Shown: positions 1 to 6,816 of the stretch, one piece after another | Layout of the letters: each line of letters opens with the position of its first letter | Position numbering within the stretch: the first letter of the stretch is position 1 | Source: JBOGEB01 sp050743125 | GTDB taxonomy: Bacteria; Actinomycetota; Nitriliruptoria; Euzebyales; Egibacteraceae | Assembly: GCA_050743125.1 (NCBI GenBank) | Contig: JBOGEB010000069.1 | Span: 1-19,782, forward strand | Direction: 5' to 3' | Length of the DNA: 19,782 nucleotides | Notes under the pieces: model-generated | Told to the model about the DNA's origin: nothing | The model's input: only the letters and a program-made list of their open reading frames with translations | The model's database searches: none | Program-made: the position numbers and the translations under genes

Positions 1-215
1 CGTCACGCATGCGTGACGAACCCTGGCCATATGACGATTCCTGGCCACAGCGCTGACACGCGTCACGCACGGTCGAAATGGGCTGCTCACGATGACGCTG
101 GGTCTGCTGCAGGCGGACGCGGCGGGGTCACTGCGACCAGCGGCCGGCACGCGCTCGAGGCGTGCGGCACCGGCGCGCCGCGTCACTGCACAGCGGGAAA
201 ACAGCAACGTTATTT
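1..215 (+). mobile_element. Left copy of a small non-autonomous repeat element, cut by the window edge
   Basis: Positions 1-140 match the reverse complement of 15541-15681 with three or four substitutions and one single-base indel. The copy opens with the palindromic core CGTCACGCATGCGTGACG, whose left arm is outside the window, followed by a further half-site (GATTCCTGGCCAC at 37-49). It has no open frame that looks coding. Its inner end is probably near CAACGTTATTT (205-215), because the same 11 bases occur at the opposite end of the right copy (15717-15727). Reading outward from both ends this gives a terminal inverted repeat AAATAACGTTG. It adjoins the truncated 3' end of the TIR-NB-ARC gene. 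The boundaries are inferred; the inverted duplication is seen directly. The parent family is not recognised. Confidence 0.75.
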
Positions 216-1886
216 ATGCCCAAGCCCTTAGGATAGACGCCTGCCTGGTTGAGCAACTCAGCGGTGTCTGCGAGGGCGACCCGTGTGTGCTGGGCGTGTG
301 CGGTGGCCGACATGACGTGCGCCAGCAACCGCGCCCAGCAAGGCCAGGACTGCGGCTGGTCAGGGTCGGCGGGCATGGCCACCAACAGCAGCCCCACGGC
401 CCGCTCGATCCAGAGGCTGCGCTCCTCAGTGAGCAGGCTGCTGGCGACCACGGCTTGGACCAGGCGATGCACCCTCAGCCCGGTCTGGTCACGGCCGATC
501 AGTGAGTAGCGGTACAGCACCGCGATGGCGTCCTCCAGTTCCAGCGGGTCGGTGACGGCCCGGCCGAGCTCGTCGGGCAGCAGCGCGGGGTCGGTGCCGA
601 GCAGGTCCGGGGTGATCCCCTCAGGAGCGAGGAAGGCGCACAGGTGCAGTAGTTGGGTCGCGGCCGGCGACGCCTTGGCGATCCGCTCGAAGGCCAGCCG
701 CCAGGTCGTGTCCACGGTCTCCCGATAGGGCACGGGCTGGCCGCGGGCGAGCAGCTTCGTCGCGGCGGGAAGTGAACAACTCCAGGTAGCGGGCCAGGGA
801 CATGCCGGTCTGCTCGACATACGACGTCGCCTGCTCCAGGGCCAACGGCAGATCACCGAGCTGCTCGGCTAGCTGCTCGGCGGCGCTGCCGGTACGGCGG
901 GTCAAGAACGCCACGGCCTCGGCGCGGTCCAGCGTCTCCACCGCGACCGGGGTGGCCACCCCACCCCAAGCGGGGTTGCGGGAGGTGATCAAGACGTGCC
1001 CGCCGCCGGCCGGCGGCCGGTACTCCTCCAGCATCGCGGGCTCCTCGGCGTTGTCGAAGATCAGCAGCCAGCGGTCTTGTGATCGCAGCCGGTCCCACAA
1101 CGCCGCGATCATCTCCTCTTGCTTCTGGGCAGCCGGCACCCCCGGCCAGCTCGGCCAGCTCGGCCGCGACCGCCACCGGCTGCTCGGCCGCCACCCACCA
1201 CACCAGGTCGTAGTGGCTGGCGTAGCGGTGGGCGTACTCCACCGCCAGCGCGGTCTTGCCCACCCCGCCCAACCCGTGCAACGCCCCGGTTTGGACCACT
1301 GCGGCCGACCCCCCGCCCAGCGCCTCGCGCAGCCGTTCGATCAGCCCGTCGCGCCCGGTGAAGTTCGGGTTCCGCGGCCGCACGTTCCAGATCGCTGGCG
1401 CCCGCCCCGGAAACCGCGGCCCCGCCGCCCCCGGAAACCCCGGCGCGGTTGCCGGCTTGACCCGCCGCCCGCGGGCGCGGGCCACCCCGTCCAACAGCCC
1501 GGCCGTGGCGCCGCCGCGTTCAACCCCACCAGGTCGACGTAGACCCGGGTGGCCACCAGCCGCGGCAGCCGACAATCCTCGACATGCACCGGCAGGAACC
1601 GGTCCCGCCCGTGCTCGTCGCGCACAAATGCGCCGGTCCACTCGTCCTCGCAGTACGGCGACCGAAAGTACGCGTCGGACAGCACCGCGATCGTGTACCC
1701 GGCCGCGTCCAGCGCCTGGCGCATCCGTCCGATGAAGTTCTCACCTGGTGCGAAGTCCCAGTCTTGGACCACCGCCGTATAGCCCGTCTCCTCCAGCTGC
1801 CAGGCGATCCACTCCGCCCACGCCCGGTCCGCTCCCGCGCGGCTGACGAAGAAGTCCCGCTGCCCGGCCTCACCCTCTACGCTCAT
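216..1886 (-). pseudogene. TIR-NB-ARC STAND protein, frameshifted and 3'-truncated
   Basis: Read in three successive frames, this is a TIR domain fused to an NB-ARC ATPase. The TIR part (about 1886-1520) starts with FFVSRAGADRAWAEW and carries SPYCEDEW, where the last Glu fits the catalytic position of NADase TIR domains. The NB-ARC part has the P-loop GLGGVGKTALA (about 1250-1280), the Walker B-like LLIFDNAEEP and LGDLPLALEQA. A winged-helix-like stretch follows (about 730-480), and the protein stops just as a TPR-like region begins. Frame changes lie near 1513 (one base missing), 1140-1144 (one extra G in a G run on the coding strand) and 757 (one extra base). The 3' end runs into the repeat element. 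Intact relatives are STAND immune-type proteins that oligomerise on sensing a trigger and use TIR to deplete NAD. Here the product should be non-functional, unless the indels are sequencing errors. The ATG at 1886 is chosen because the TIR fold begins directly after it. Confidence 0.85.
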
Positions 1887-1946
1887 CAACCGCAGAGTAC
1901 AGGCGCTGCTCTGGCACAGAGACGAGTCAGAGAAGACGGATTTGAG

Positions 1947-2432
1947 ATGCTCATTTGCACGATCGCCAAGCAGAAGTTCCGGCTCGACCCGGATGCTGTG
2001 CGGAGCGCCGTCGCCGGTGTGCTGCCCGAGCCGATCATCGACCACTACGTCGTGATCGACGGCCGGCGGTACCCGCCCACCCAGGTCCTCGCCCTGGCAA
2101 CCGGCCTCGCCCGGGCCGACTTCACGTCGCACCACGCGCGTCGCACCCTCTGGCGGCTCGGGTTCACCACGGGGCGCCGAACCCGCAGCGTGTCCGTGGC
2201 GCTGCCCGATCGTCGCGACTGGCCGCACGGTGGGCGGAAGGCTGAAGCCCTCCTTCCCCACAAGGGCCGGTGGGTCGCCAAGCGGGGACTCGAGGTTCTC
2301 GTCAGCGCGGACACGCCTGCGCAGGTCATGGCCTGGCTCGCGCAGCACGACGTCAAGGGCGCCGTCGTGTTCGGCGTCCCGGAGAGCCAGCGCGAGGCGG
2401 AAGGCGCCATGAGCCTGGGCCTCGACTGGTGA
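1947..2432 (+). CDS. Small two-part protein, ScoMcrA-N-like plus DUF5678-like (function unknown)
   Basis: The 161-residue product has two recognisable pieces. Residues 33-73 (HYVVIDGRRYPPTQVLALAT, then SHHARRTLWRLGF) resemble the short module found at the N-terminus of some ScoMcrA-type restriction proteins and in small actinobacterial proteins. Residues 107-147 (GRWVAKRGLEVLVSADTP, then VVFGVPES) resemble DUF5678, a short strand-rich domain. Both assignments are from memory of family patterns, not a search. The open frame extends much further upstream, but that part is the antisense shadow of the TIR domain, so ATG 1947 is preferred. A weak GGA lies about 7 bases upstream. The gene is divergent from the TIR-NB-ARC gene with only 60 bases between starts, so a shared promoter region is likely. 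No catalytic motif is visible. Confidence 0.65.
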   Translation: MLICTIAKQKFRLDPDAVRSAVAGVLPEPIIDHYVVIDGRRYPPTQVLALATGLARADFTSHHARRTLWRLGFTTGRRTRSVSVALPDRRDWPHGGRKAEALLPHKGRWVAKRGLEVLVSADTPAQVMAWLAQHDVKGAVVFGVPESQREAEGAMSLGLDW

Positions 2433-2663
2433 CCGAAGGTCGTTGGTCGTTCCTCGAGGATCCCATCGCTGGCGTCCCCCGTGACGGTCCCAGTTGAGCT
2501 GCGGCTCGGCGACGCGGTCTGGCAAGCCCCGGTGTCGTTCTGTGATCCGTGGCCGTTGGGGTTCCAGATCCTTGGTCAGGAAGGCATTTTCCGGTTCTTC
2601 CGCGTCGCCTTCCGGGCCGCCACCTACTCAGCCACCTGCTCAATGGACTGCGCCCCCGAGTAG
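2433..2663 (+). pseudogene. C-terminal fragment resembling a retropepsin-like aspartyl protease
   Basis: The frame that continues after the stop of the preceding gene reads VPVELRLGDAVWQAPVSF, then PLGFQILGQEGIFRFFRV, before a stop at 2661-2663. The pattern of a strand, a W.APV strand, then LG.EGFF..F.V is like the C-terminal half of small bacterial retropepsin-like proteins. The N-terminal half with the D-T-G active site is absent: upstream sequence in this frame is only about 16 non-conserved codons after the previous stop. A GTG at 2481 could start a 60-residue product, but no ribosome binding site is apparent. It is best read as a gene remnant. The family call is tentative. Confidence 0.4.
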
Positions 2664-2691
2664 GGCAGGCAGGAAGAGCGCCACGAAGACG

Positions 2692-3702
2692 TCAGCGGGG
2701 GCGGCGGACGGCTGCGACCGCGCGGGCGAGGGCGTCCTGACGTCCGATGCGCATCAGCTCCAGGCTGTCGTCGGCGAGCTCGGTGAGTAAGCGGGCGCTG
2801 ACCTGTGGGCGGACGTTGGGGAACGCCTGGTCCACGAAGGCGCGCATACGCGCCGGAGCGCCCTCGTCTTTGCGGTCGCCGATGACGTCTGTCGCGATGT
2901 GCACCAGGATCCCGCTGGCGCGCCGGCCGGGACCCCATTCCTGGCCGGGCTGCCCCCGCCGGGCCTCGGCGCGGATCTTGCTCAATACGTCACGCACGAA
3001 CTCACGCGCCCGGTTCGGTGAATGCCCGACGTCAAGGCCGATTTCCCGGAAGGTGAGCCCGGGCTGCCCGTCCAGACCGAACCGCAGGGCGACCACGCGC
3101 CGCTCCCGTGGCAGCCCGTTGAGCCGCACGGCCTGCTTGAAGGCGTCCAAGAACACCTCGGGCAGCGGCCGGCTGCGGTCGATCCACTCCTGGGGCACCC
3201 GCACCGGGGGCGGTGGACGCCACGCCGGCACGCCGCCGCCGATCGCCTCGTAGAGGTCGAACGGCGCCTCGGCCTCGGCCTTCTCGAAGGCGGCCAGCGT
3301 CTCGGCGATGCGCCGGTCGAGGACGGCGACCATCTCCGCCAGGCGCGCGCGCTCCGCCAGCACGGCCTCCACCCGCGCCCGCACGTCAGGCGGGTTGGCC
3401 GGGTTGAGGAAGTAGGCGTCACAGCGGGGGCAGGCGACCACCGCCACGTCGGCGGGCGCGAGCATGGTCGCGCCGCAGTCGATGCAGTCGCGCCGGAAGT
3501 CCAACGGCCATCGCCCGCTGTCGACCAGCTCCCTCGCGCACAACCCACAGCGCAAGAAGCCGCTGTACTCCGGCGGGATCCCCAGCCTCGGATCGCCGGT
3601 GGTGCGGTCGGGGACGAGCGGCACCACGAGCTCGCATCTCGGGCAGCGTCCGTAGTCGTGGCTCAGCCGAACCACGCGGTCGCCGTGGTCTGTTTCTGGC
3701 AC
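2692..3702 (-). CDS. Zinc-ribbon / coiled-coil / sigma-70 region 4-like DNA-binding protein
   Basis: From the GTG at 3702 the product is 336 residues. Residues 20-94 hold four CxxC pairs (C20/C23, C52/C55, C73/C76, C91/C94), consistent with two zinc ribbons. A charged helical stretch (about 105-145) looks like a coiled coil. Residues about 185-247 contain LPRERRVVALRFGLDG, then LTFREIGLDVGHSPNRARE, a sigma-70 region 4-type helix-turn-helix. There is no region 2, so it is not a complete sigma factor. It probably binds DNA or RNA polymerase as an accessory regulator, but no target is evident. A TTG at 3738 would add 12 poorly conserved residues; GTG 3702 is preferred. The gene is divergent from the VapBC module, with about 100 bases between the starts. 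The order of domains is unusual. Confidence 0.75.
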   Translation of the reverse strand: MPETDHGDRVVRLSHDYGRCPRCELVVPLVPDRTTGDPRLGIPPEYSGFLRCGLCARELVDSGRWPLDFRRDCIDCGATMLAPADVAVVACPRCDAYFLNPANPPDVRARVEAVLAERARLAEMVAVLDRRIAETLAAFEKAEAEAPFDLYEAIGGGVPAWRPPPPVRVPQEWIDRSRPLPEVFLDAFKQAVRLNGLPRERRVVALRFGLDGQPGLTFREIGLDVGHSPNRAREFVRDVLSKIRAEARRGQPGQEWGPGRRASGILVHIATDVIGDRKDEGAPARMRAFVDQAFPNVRPQVSARLLTELADDSLELMRIGRQDALARAVAAVRRPR

Positions 3703-3787
3703 CGGCCAAGTATCACCGTGGCCGCCGGGGCACGCCAACTTGCTTTATCGGCTCACCCACCGAGACGCCACCGCTGCGCCCGCGCGT

Positions 3788-3819
3788 ATGTGCAATATTC
3801 GACACATGCGTATGCACAT
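3788..3819 (+). promoter_or_regulatory. Leaderless promoter and likely VapB operator
   Basis: ATGTGCA (3788-3794) and TGCACAT (3813-3819) form a perfect 7-bp inverted repeat around the vapB start. GCGTATG also occurs twice (3784-3790 and 3808-3814) as a direct repeat. CAATAT at 3793-3798 is a plausible -10 box ending 7 bases before the ATG at 3806, the spacing expected for a leaderless transcript. No Shine-Dalgarno sequence is present. Autorepression by the ribbon-helix-helix antitoxin at these repeats is inferred from family knowledge. Confidence 0.5.
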
Positions 3820-4045
3820 TGAGGTCGATGACGAGCTCATGGCCAAGGTCGACAAGCTCACCGGCCCTCGTGGCCGCAGCCAGTTCGTCCGCACGGCGAT
3901 CGAGCACGCGGTCGAGCGCGAGGTCCGGTGGGGCCTCATCGAGGCTGCGGCCGGCGCCATCGCTGACCAGGGTCACGACTGGGACGACGATCCCGCGGAG
4001 TGGGTACGGCGACAGCGGCGTGGCGACGCCCGCCGCGGCGGCTGA
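3806..4045 (+). CDS. vapB: Ribbon-helix-helix antitoxin (VapB-type)
   Basis: The 79-residue protein starts MRMHIEVDDELMAKVDKL and continues GRSQFVRTAIEHAVERE, a classic ribbon-helix-helix fold of a short strand and two helices. The acidic, tryptophan-containing tail (HDWDDDPAEWVRRQ) fits the disordered toxin-binding part of such antitoxins. The ATG at 3806 is chosen because the strand residues follow at once and a -10-like box sits at leaderless distance. An upstream in-frame start would add residues of no family pattern. The gene lies three bases before the PIN toxin gene and is presumably cotranscribed with it. It should neutralise that toxin and repress its own promoter. Confidence 0.85.
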   Translation: MRMHIEVDDELMAKVDKLTGPRGRSQFVRTAIEHAVEREVRWGLIEAAAGAIADQGHDWDDDPAEWVRRQRRGDARRGG

Positions 4046-4048
4046 CGG

Positions 4049-4438
4049 ATGTTCGTCCTGCTCGACTCCACCGTCTTGATCGACTACCTGAGGGGAAGGC
4101 CCGTGGCCACCCGGGTGCAGCGCCTGCGCCGCATCGACGACGTCCCCGCCACGACCGGGATCAACGTCGAGGAGGTCGTGCGGGGGCTTGAGTCCGGCGA
4201 GCTCGACGCGGCTCAGCGGCTGTTCGACGGCCTGGAGGTCATCAGCATCGGCGCGAGGGACGGGTGGCTGGCGGGCTCGTGGCGGCGGCAGTTCGCGGCG
4301 CAGGGGGTCACCCTGTGGCAGGCGGACTGCCTGATCGCGGCGGTCGCGTCCCGTGTGGGCGCGCGCCTGGCGACGGGCAACCCGAAGGACTTCCCGATGC
4401 CGGAGATCACCGTCGAGCACTGGCCGACCGGCGCGTAA
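4049..4438 (+). CDS. vapC: PIN-domain ribonuclease toxin (VapC-type)
   Basis: This 129-residue PIN-domain protein is of full length for the family. Acidic residues expected to bind metal are D6 (MFVLLDST), E41/E42 (NVEEVVRG), D93 (QADCLIAA) and D114 in the C-terminal TGNPKDF motif. VapC toxins cleave RNA, often tRNA or rRNA, when released from their antitoxin. The ATG follows the antitoxin stop by three bases, so translation is likely coupled. All catalytic positions seem present, so the module is probably functional. The specific RNA target cannot be read from the sequence. Confidence 0.9.
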   Translation: MFVLLDSTVLIDYLRGRPVATRVQRLRRIDDVPATTGINVEEVVRGLESGELDAAQRLFDGLEVISIGARDGWLAGSWRRQFAAQGVTLWQADCLIAAVASRVGARLATGNPKDFPMPEITVEHWPTGA

Positions 4439-4683
4439 CGAGCATTCCGGTCAGCAGGCTGGAGCACACTTTTCCGCCGGATCCGGAGGAAAACTGCAGC
4501 CCGAGCGGACAGGCATCGCAGTTGAGCTGCAGCTTTCCTGCTCATCGGTGAGAAAGCTGCCGGCTGGGCGAGCTGCGCGCCGAGCGCTGGCGATGAGGCA
4601 GCAGAGTCGAGCGGGTGCCTCGCCGACGTCCTCAAACACATTCTTGAGGGCTGCGGGGGCGTCCTCGCGTGCGGTGTCCCGGG
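4439..4683. other. Intergenic region with nested inverted repeats
   Basis: The space lies between the 3' ends of vapC (plus) and the small membrane-protein gene (minus). Four segments can pair alternately: 4470-4481 with 4482-4493 (11 of 12), GGAAAACTGCAG (4488-4499) with CTGCAGCTTTCC (4527-4538) (11 of 12), and GCAGCTTTC (4529-4537) with GAAAGCTGC (4552-4560), perfect. A further 6-bp stem, CCTCAA/TTGAGG, is at 4630-4649. Transcription termination for the converging genes is the simplest role. No long T run is present. Confidence 0.5.
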
Positions 4684-4869
4684 TCAGGGTGGCCGGGTCC
4701 CGCCGGGCTTGGGTCCCAGGTGCATGATCCGCTCGGCGGCGCGCTGGTCCAGCCAGCGGCTGGCGCGCGCCTCGGCGCGGCGCAGGCCCACGAAGGCCAG
4801 GCCGGCGCCGACCAGCCCGGAGACGACGGCGACGGCGGCCACCAACATGAGCACCTGGACGCCGGTCAC
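4684..4869 (-). CDS. Small single-pass membrane protein, unknown function
   Basis: The 61-residue protein has one hydrophobic helix at about residues 4-27 (VQVLMLVAAVAVVSGLVGAG), followed by a basic, charged cytoplasmic-type tail (LRRAEARASRWLDQRAAERI). The GTG at 4869 is preceded by GGGAG at a good distance, which supports this start over upstream options. It lies downstream of the WhiB-like gene on the same strand, with 97 bases between them, and could share its transcript. No family was recognised. The coding call rests on the ribosome binding site, the helix and the alanine/arginine-rich codon pattern. Confidence 0.55.
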   Translation of the reverse strand: MTGVQVLMLVAAVAVVSGLVGAGLAFVGLRRAEARASRWLDQRAAERIMHLGPKPGGTRPP

Positions 4870-4966
4870 GGCTGGCTCCCGAGACGGGCATCGGCTGGCC
4901 GTGAGCACGGTCGCTCGATGTCCAGGGTTGACGCAGCGTTGTCCTCGATCAGCATGACCGCCCGCC

Positions 4967-5293
4967 TCAGCTCGTGGCCCGGCCGACGGCGCGCCGCTGC
5001 CAGGCGCGCCGCAGGCTGCGGCGCTCGTCCTCGCTCTTCCCGCCCCAGACGCCGGCGGCCTGATTGGTCTCCACCGCCCACTGCAGACAGGCGGGGCAGG
5101 CCGGGCAGCGTGCGCAGACGGCTTTGGCCCGCTCGGCCTGATCCAGCGCAGGGCCAGTCGACCCGATGGGGAAGAACAGCTCGGGATCCTCCCCGAGACA
5201 TGCGGCCTTCGCGCGCCAGCCCGCCAGGAGGGTCGGCTCGGCGGCACCCGCACGATGACGATCAACGTCAGAAGCGCTACGCTCATCACGCAT
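4967..5293 (-). CDS. WhiB-like (Wbl) iron-sulfur transcriptional regulator
   Basis: The 108-residue protein has the four Wbl cysteines C32, C60, C63 and C69 in the C-x2-C-x5-C arrangement, plus an extra cysteine at 66 inside the cluster. The G[VI]WGG turn (GVWGGKSEDER, residues 81-91) and a basic C-terminal helix (RRSLRRAWQRR) follow. Wbl proteins carry a [4Fe-4S] cluster, bind region 4 of the principal sigma factor and control development, redox responses or drug resistance; they are restricted to Actinomycetota and their phages. The ATG at 5293 has GGGAGG eight bases upstream. A strong promoter and a structured leader of about 140 bases lie upstream. Which Wbl subclass it belongs to is not clear. 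Confidence 0.93.
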   Translation of the reverse strand: MRDERSASDVDRHRAGAAEPTLLAGWRAKAACLGEDPELFFPIGSTGPALDQAERAKAVCARCPACPACLQWAVETNQAAGVWGGKSEDERRSLRRAWQRRAVGRATS

Positions 5294-5326
5294 CTCAGTG
5301 ACCTCCCACAGTTTCTGAGTTGTATG

Positions 5327-5356
5327 ACCTGGGCGCGATAGCGGTCGCGCCCAGGT
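5327..5356 (-). promoter_or_regulatory. Long GC-rich hairpin in the WhiB-like gene leader
   Basis: ACCTGGGCGCGA (5327-5338) and TCGCGCCCAGGT (5345-5356) form a perfect 12-bp stem with a 6-base loop. It sits about 20 bases upstream of the GGGAGG ribosome binding site (5302-5307). On the plus strand the stem is followed by TTTCTTATT, so it might also act as a terminator for plus-strand transcripts. On the mRNA strand of the WhiB-like gene it has no U run after it, which favours a leader role. Confidence 0.6.
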
Positions 5357-5392
5357 TTCTTATTGCCCGAAGCTAGGCTGACGGCACACCCT

Positions 5393-5411
5393 GGCGAAGG
5401 TTTCCTTCGCC
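5393..5411 (-). promoter_or_regulatory. Second leader hairpin
   Basis: GGCGAAGG (5393-5400) and CCTTCGCC (5404-5411) form a perfect 8-bp stem closed by three bases. It would lie near the 5' end of the WhiB-like mRNA if transcription starts at the predicted promoter. Confidence 0.45.
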
Positions 5412-5439
5412 GCCCAGCCCGGTGCTGGACTATAGGGGG

Positions 5440-5468
5440 ACTATAGACGGTGTGCTGGCGGCCCGCAA
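5440..5468 (-). promoter_or_regulatory. Sigma-A-type promoter of the WhiB-like gene
   Basis: On the minus strand TTGCGG (5463-5468) and TATAGT (5440-5445) are separated by exactly 17 bases. The -10 box differs from TATAAT at one position. A second TATAGT lies at 5429-5434, 11 bases further on, within the duplicated GGACTATAG (5427-5435 and 5438-5446). Initiation near 5433 would give a leader of about 140 bases. Confidence 0.6.
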
Positions 5469-5580
5469 TAGGGGGGCTAGAGCCAAGCGCCGTGTGGGGA
5501 AGACGCATTGTGGCAGCCGCCGGGGGACCGCCTAGGGTCCGCTAGAGTCGAGCGCTGAGTGTTGGAGGAGGACCCCGTTC

Positions 5581-6372
5581 TTGACTCTCCCAAGCATCCA
5601 CGACCTTGCGCAGATCGCCGATCCGCAGGCCCGTGCGCAGGCGATCGGGCGCCTCCTGGCCGAGCACCAGGCCGTGCTCATGGATCTCGCGCGGCTTCGT
5701 CGCGAGGCGGTCGCTGAGCTGCGCTCGGCTGGGCTCACCCAGGCCCAGGTTGCGCAGGTGCTCGGCGTGACGCCTGGTCGCGTCGCACAGCTCGAGCCCG
5801 AGGCGGTCGAGGACCGGGAACGCCCTGGACAGCCCCCGGTGCTCGTCGAGCGCGGCATCCCCACCGACCCGGCGGTGCGAGCGAGCAGATCCCTGTTCCT
5901 GAGTGAAACGGCGGATCAGGGTGTGGTTCCGACCCGGAGGATGCTGGACGTTGGTCAGGAGCCCGCGCCTGCCCACGTCGCGGCCCGTCTCGGTGTCGCG
6001 GAGGGCGAGCCGGTGCTCGTCCGCCGAAAGCTGATGTCCGCCAACGACGTCCCACTGAGGATCTCCGCCAGCTACTTTCCGATCTCCCTCGCTGAGGGCC
6101 TCACCGACCCCGACTTCGTCGAGGGCGGCCTGCAGGTGCTTTTTGAGGGCCGTGGCCTCCGGTTCGGGCGAGCTCTCGAGACGTTAATCGCGCGCATTCC
6201 TACCTTCGACGAGGCGCGCACGCTCCGACTGGAAGCCGACGTGCCAGTAGTCCACATCCTGCGCAGCTCTTACGACACCGACGACAATCCCGTGCACACA
6301 CTCGAATCCATTTGTGCGGCCAACAGGCATGTGTTCCCGATCAGGCAACCCGAAGGCGATACGGTCTTTTAG
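5581..6372 (+). CDS. HTH-UTRA transcriptional regulator
   Basis: The 263-residue protein begins with a helical part (residues 1-45), then a helix-turn-helix (GLTQAQVAQVLGVTPGRVAQ, 51-70). A UTRA ligand-binding domain follows at about 105-255 (for example EPVLVRRKLMSANDVPLR and HILRSSYDTDDNPVHTLESI). UTRA domains normally sit behind a GntR winged helix and sense small molecules; here the N-terminal HTH looks more like a sigma-region-4 or short HTH type, an atypical pairing. TTG 5581 is chosen because GGAGGAGG ends about 8 bases upstream. A -10-like TAGAGT is at 5543-5548. The stop codon falls inside the target duplication of a MITE. It is divergent from the WhiB-like gene. Confidence 0.82.
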   Translation: MTLPSIHDLAQIADPQARAQAIGRLLAEHQAVLMDLARLRREAVAELRSAGLTQAQVAQVLGVTPGRVAQLEPEAVEDRERPGQPPVLVERGIPTDPAVRASRSLFLSETADQGVVPTRRMLDVGQEPAPAHVAARLGVAEGEPVLVRRKLMSANDVPLRISASYFPISLAEGLTDPDFVEGGLQVLFEGRGLRFGRALETLIARIPTFDEARTLRLEADVPVVHILRSSYDTDDNPVHTLESICAANRHVFPIRQPEGDTVF

Positions 6373-6562
6373 CGCGTGTCTGAGAACCGCGGCCTTGCCC
6401 TGTGGGCGAAGCGAAACCGCTTCAGATATAACAAAAACATGTGGCGATTGCCTGATAAGGGGGTCGCGTCGCGTCCCGGAAAGAGGCTCCGACCTAAACG
6501 GCTCTTCGCGAGCGGAACCCGACGCGACGCGACCCGAAACAGTTTTCAGACACGCTTTTAGC
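6367..6562. mobile_element. MITE copy 1 (182 bp) with perfect 7-bp target duplication
   Basis: The element spans 6374-6555. Its ends GCGTGTCTGAGAAC and GTTTTCAGACACGC are inverted repeats matching at 13 of 14 positions. TTTTAGC flanks it on both sides (6367-6373 and 6556-6562), a perfect 7-bp target site duplication. Inside is a 15-bp stem, GGGTCGCGTCGCGTC paired with GACGCGACGCGACCC near the right end, and a small hairpin GAAGCG/CGCTTC. No transposase frame is present. It inserted one base after the TAG of the HTH-UTRA gene, so the coding sequence is untouched. The IS family that mobilised it is not identified. Confidence 0.85.
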
Positions 6563-6816
6563 ATCGCCCCCCAATCTTCGCCGGGGTTGAGGTCTTCAGC
6601 GCTCCTGGTCGTGAGCGCCCGCGCCGCTACGGACCAAAGCGCCACGGGCTTCCGGCGGCTCTTCTTCGGCGCTCAACGCTTTCTTAAACGGCCACGCTGT
6701 TTCCCTGTAGGGGGGGGTGTTTTTCCGACAATTTGAACTCCTCGGGCTCCTCGCCTACGCACGGCGGCATTTCTCCACGAGGAGGGTTTTCAGGACGACA
6801 GGCGAAGGTTCTGAGA
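6563..6816. other. Intergenic spacer between the two MITE copies
   Basis: No gene is supported here on either strand. The stretch contains a run of eight G (about 6711-6718) followed by five T, and GGTTTTCAGGACG near 6787-6799, which faintly recalls the right end of copy 1. It may hold older, eroded element ends, but this is not demonstrable by eye. Confidence 0.35.

Noticed and set aside
1584..1946. Upstream extension of the ScoMcrA-N-like frame
   Set aside because: It overlaps the TIR domain coding sequence on the other strand and shows no protein pattern of its own.
4626..4652. CCTCAAACACATTC resembling the right end of MITE copy 2
   Set aside because: Only about nine bases match, no partner end or target duplication is nearby, and the local 6-bp hairpin explains the symmetry.
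4451..4891. Minus-strand frame across the nested inverted repeats
   Set aside because: It is arginine-rich without a ribosome binding site or family pattern, and it overlaps the better-supported small membrane-protein gene in another frame.
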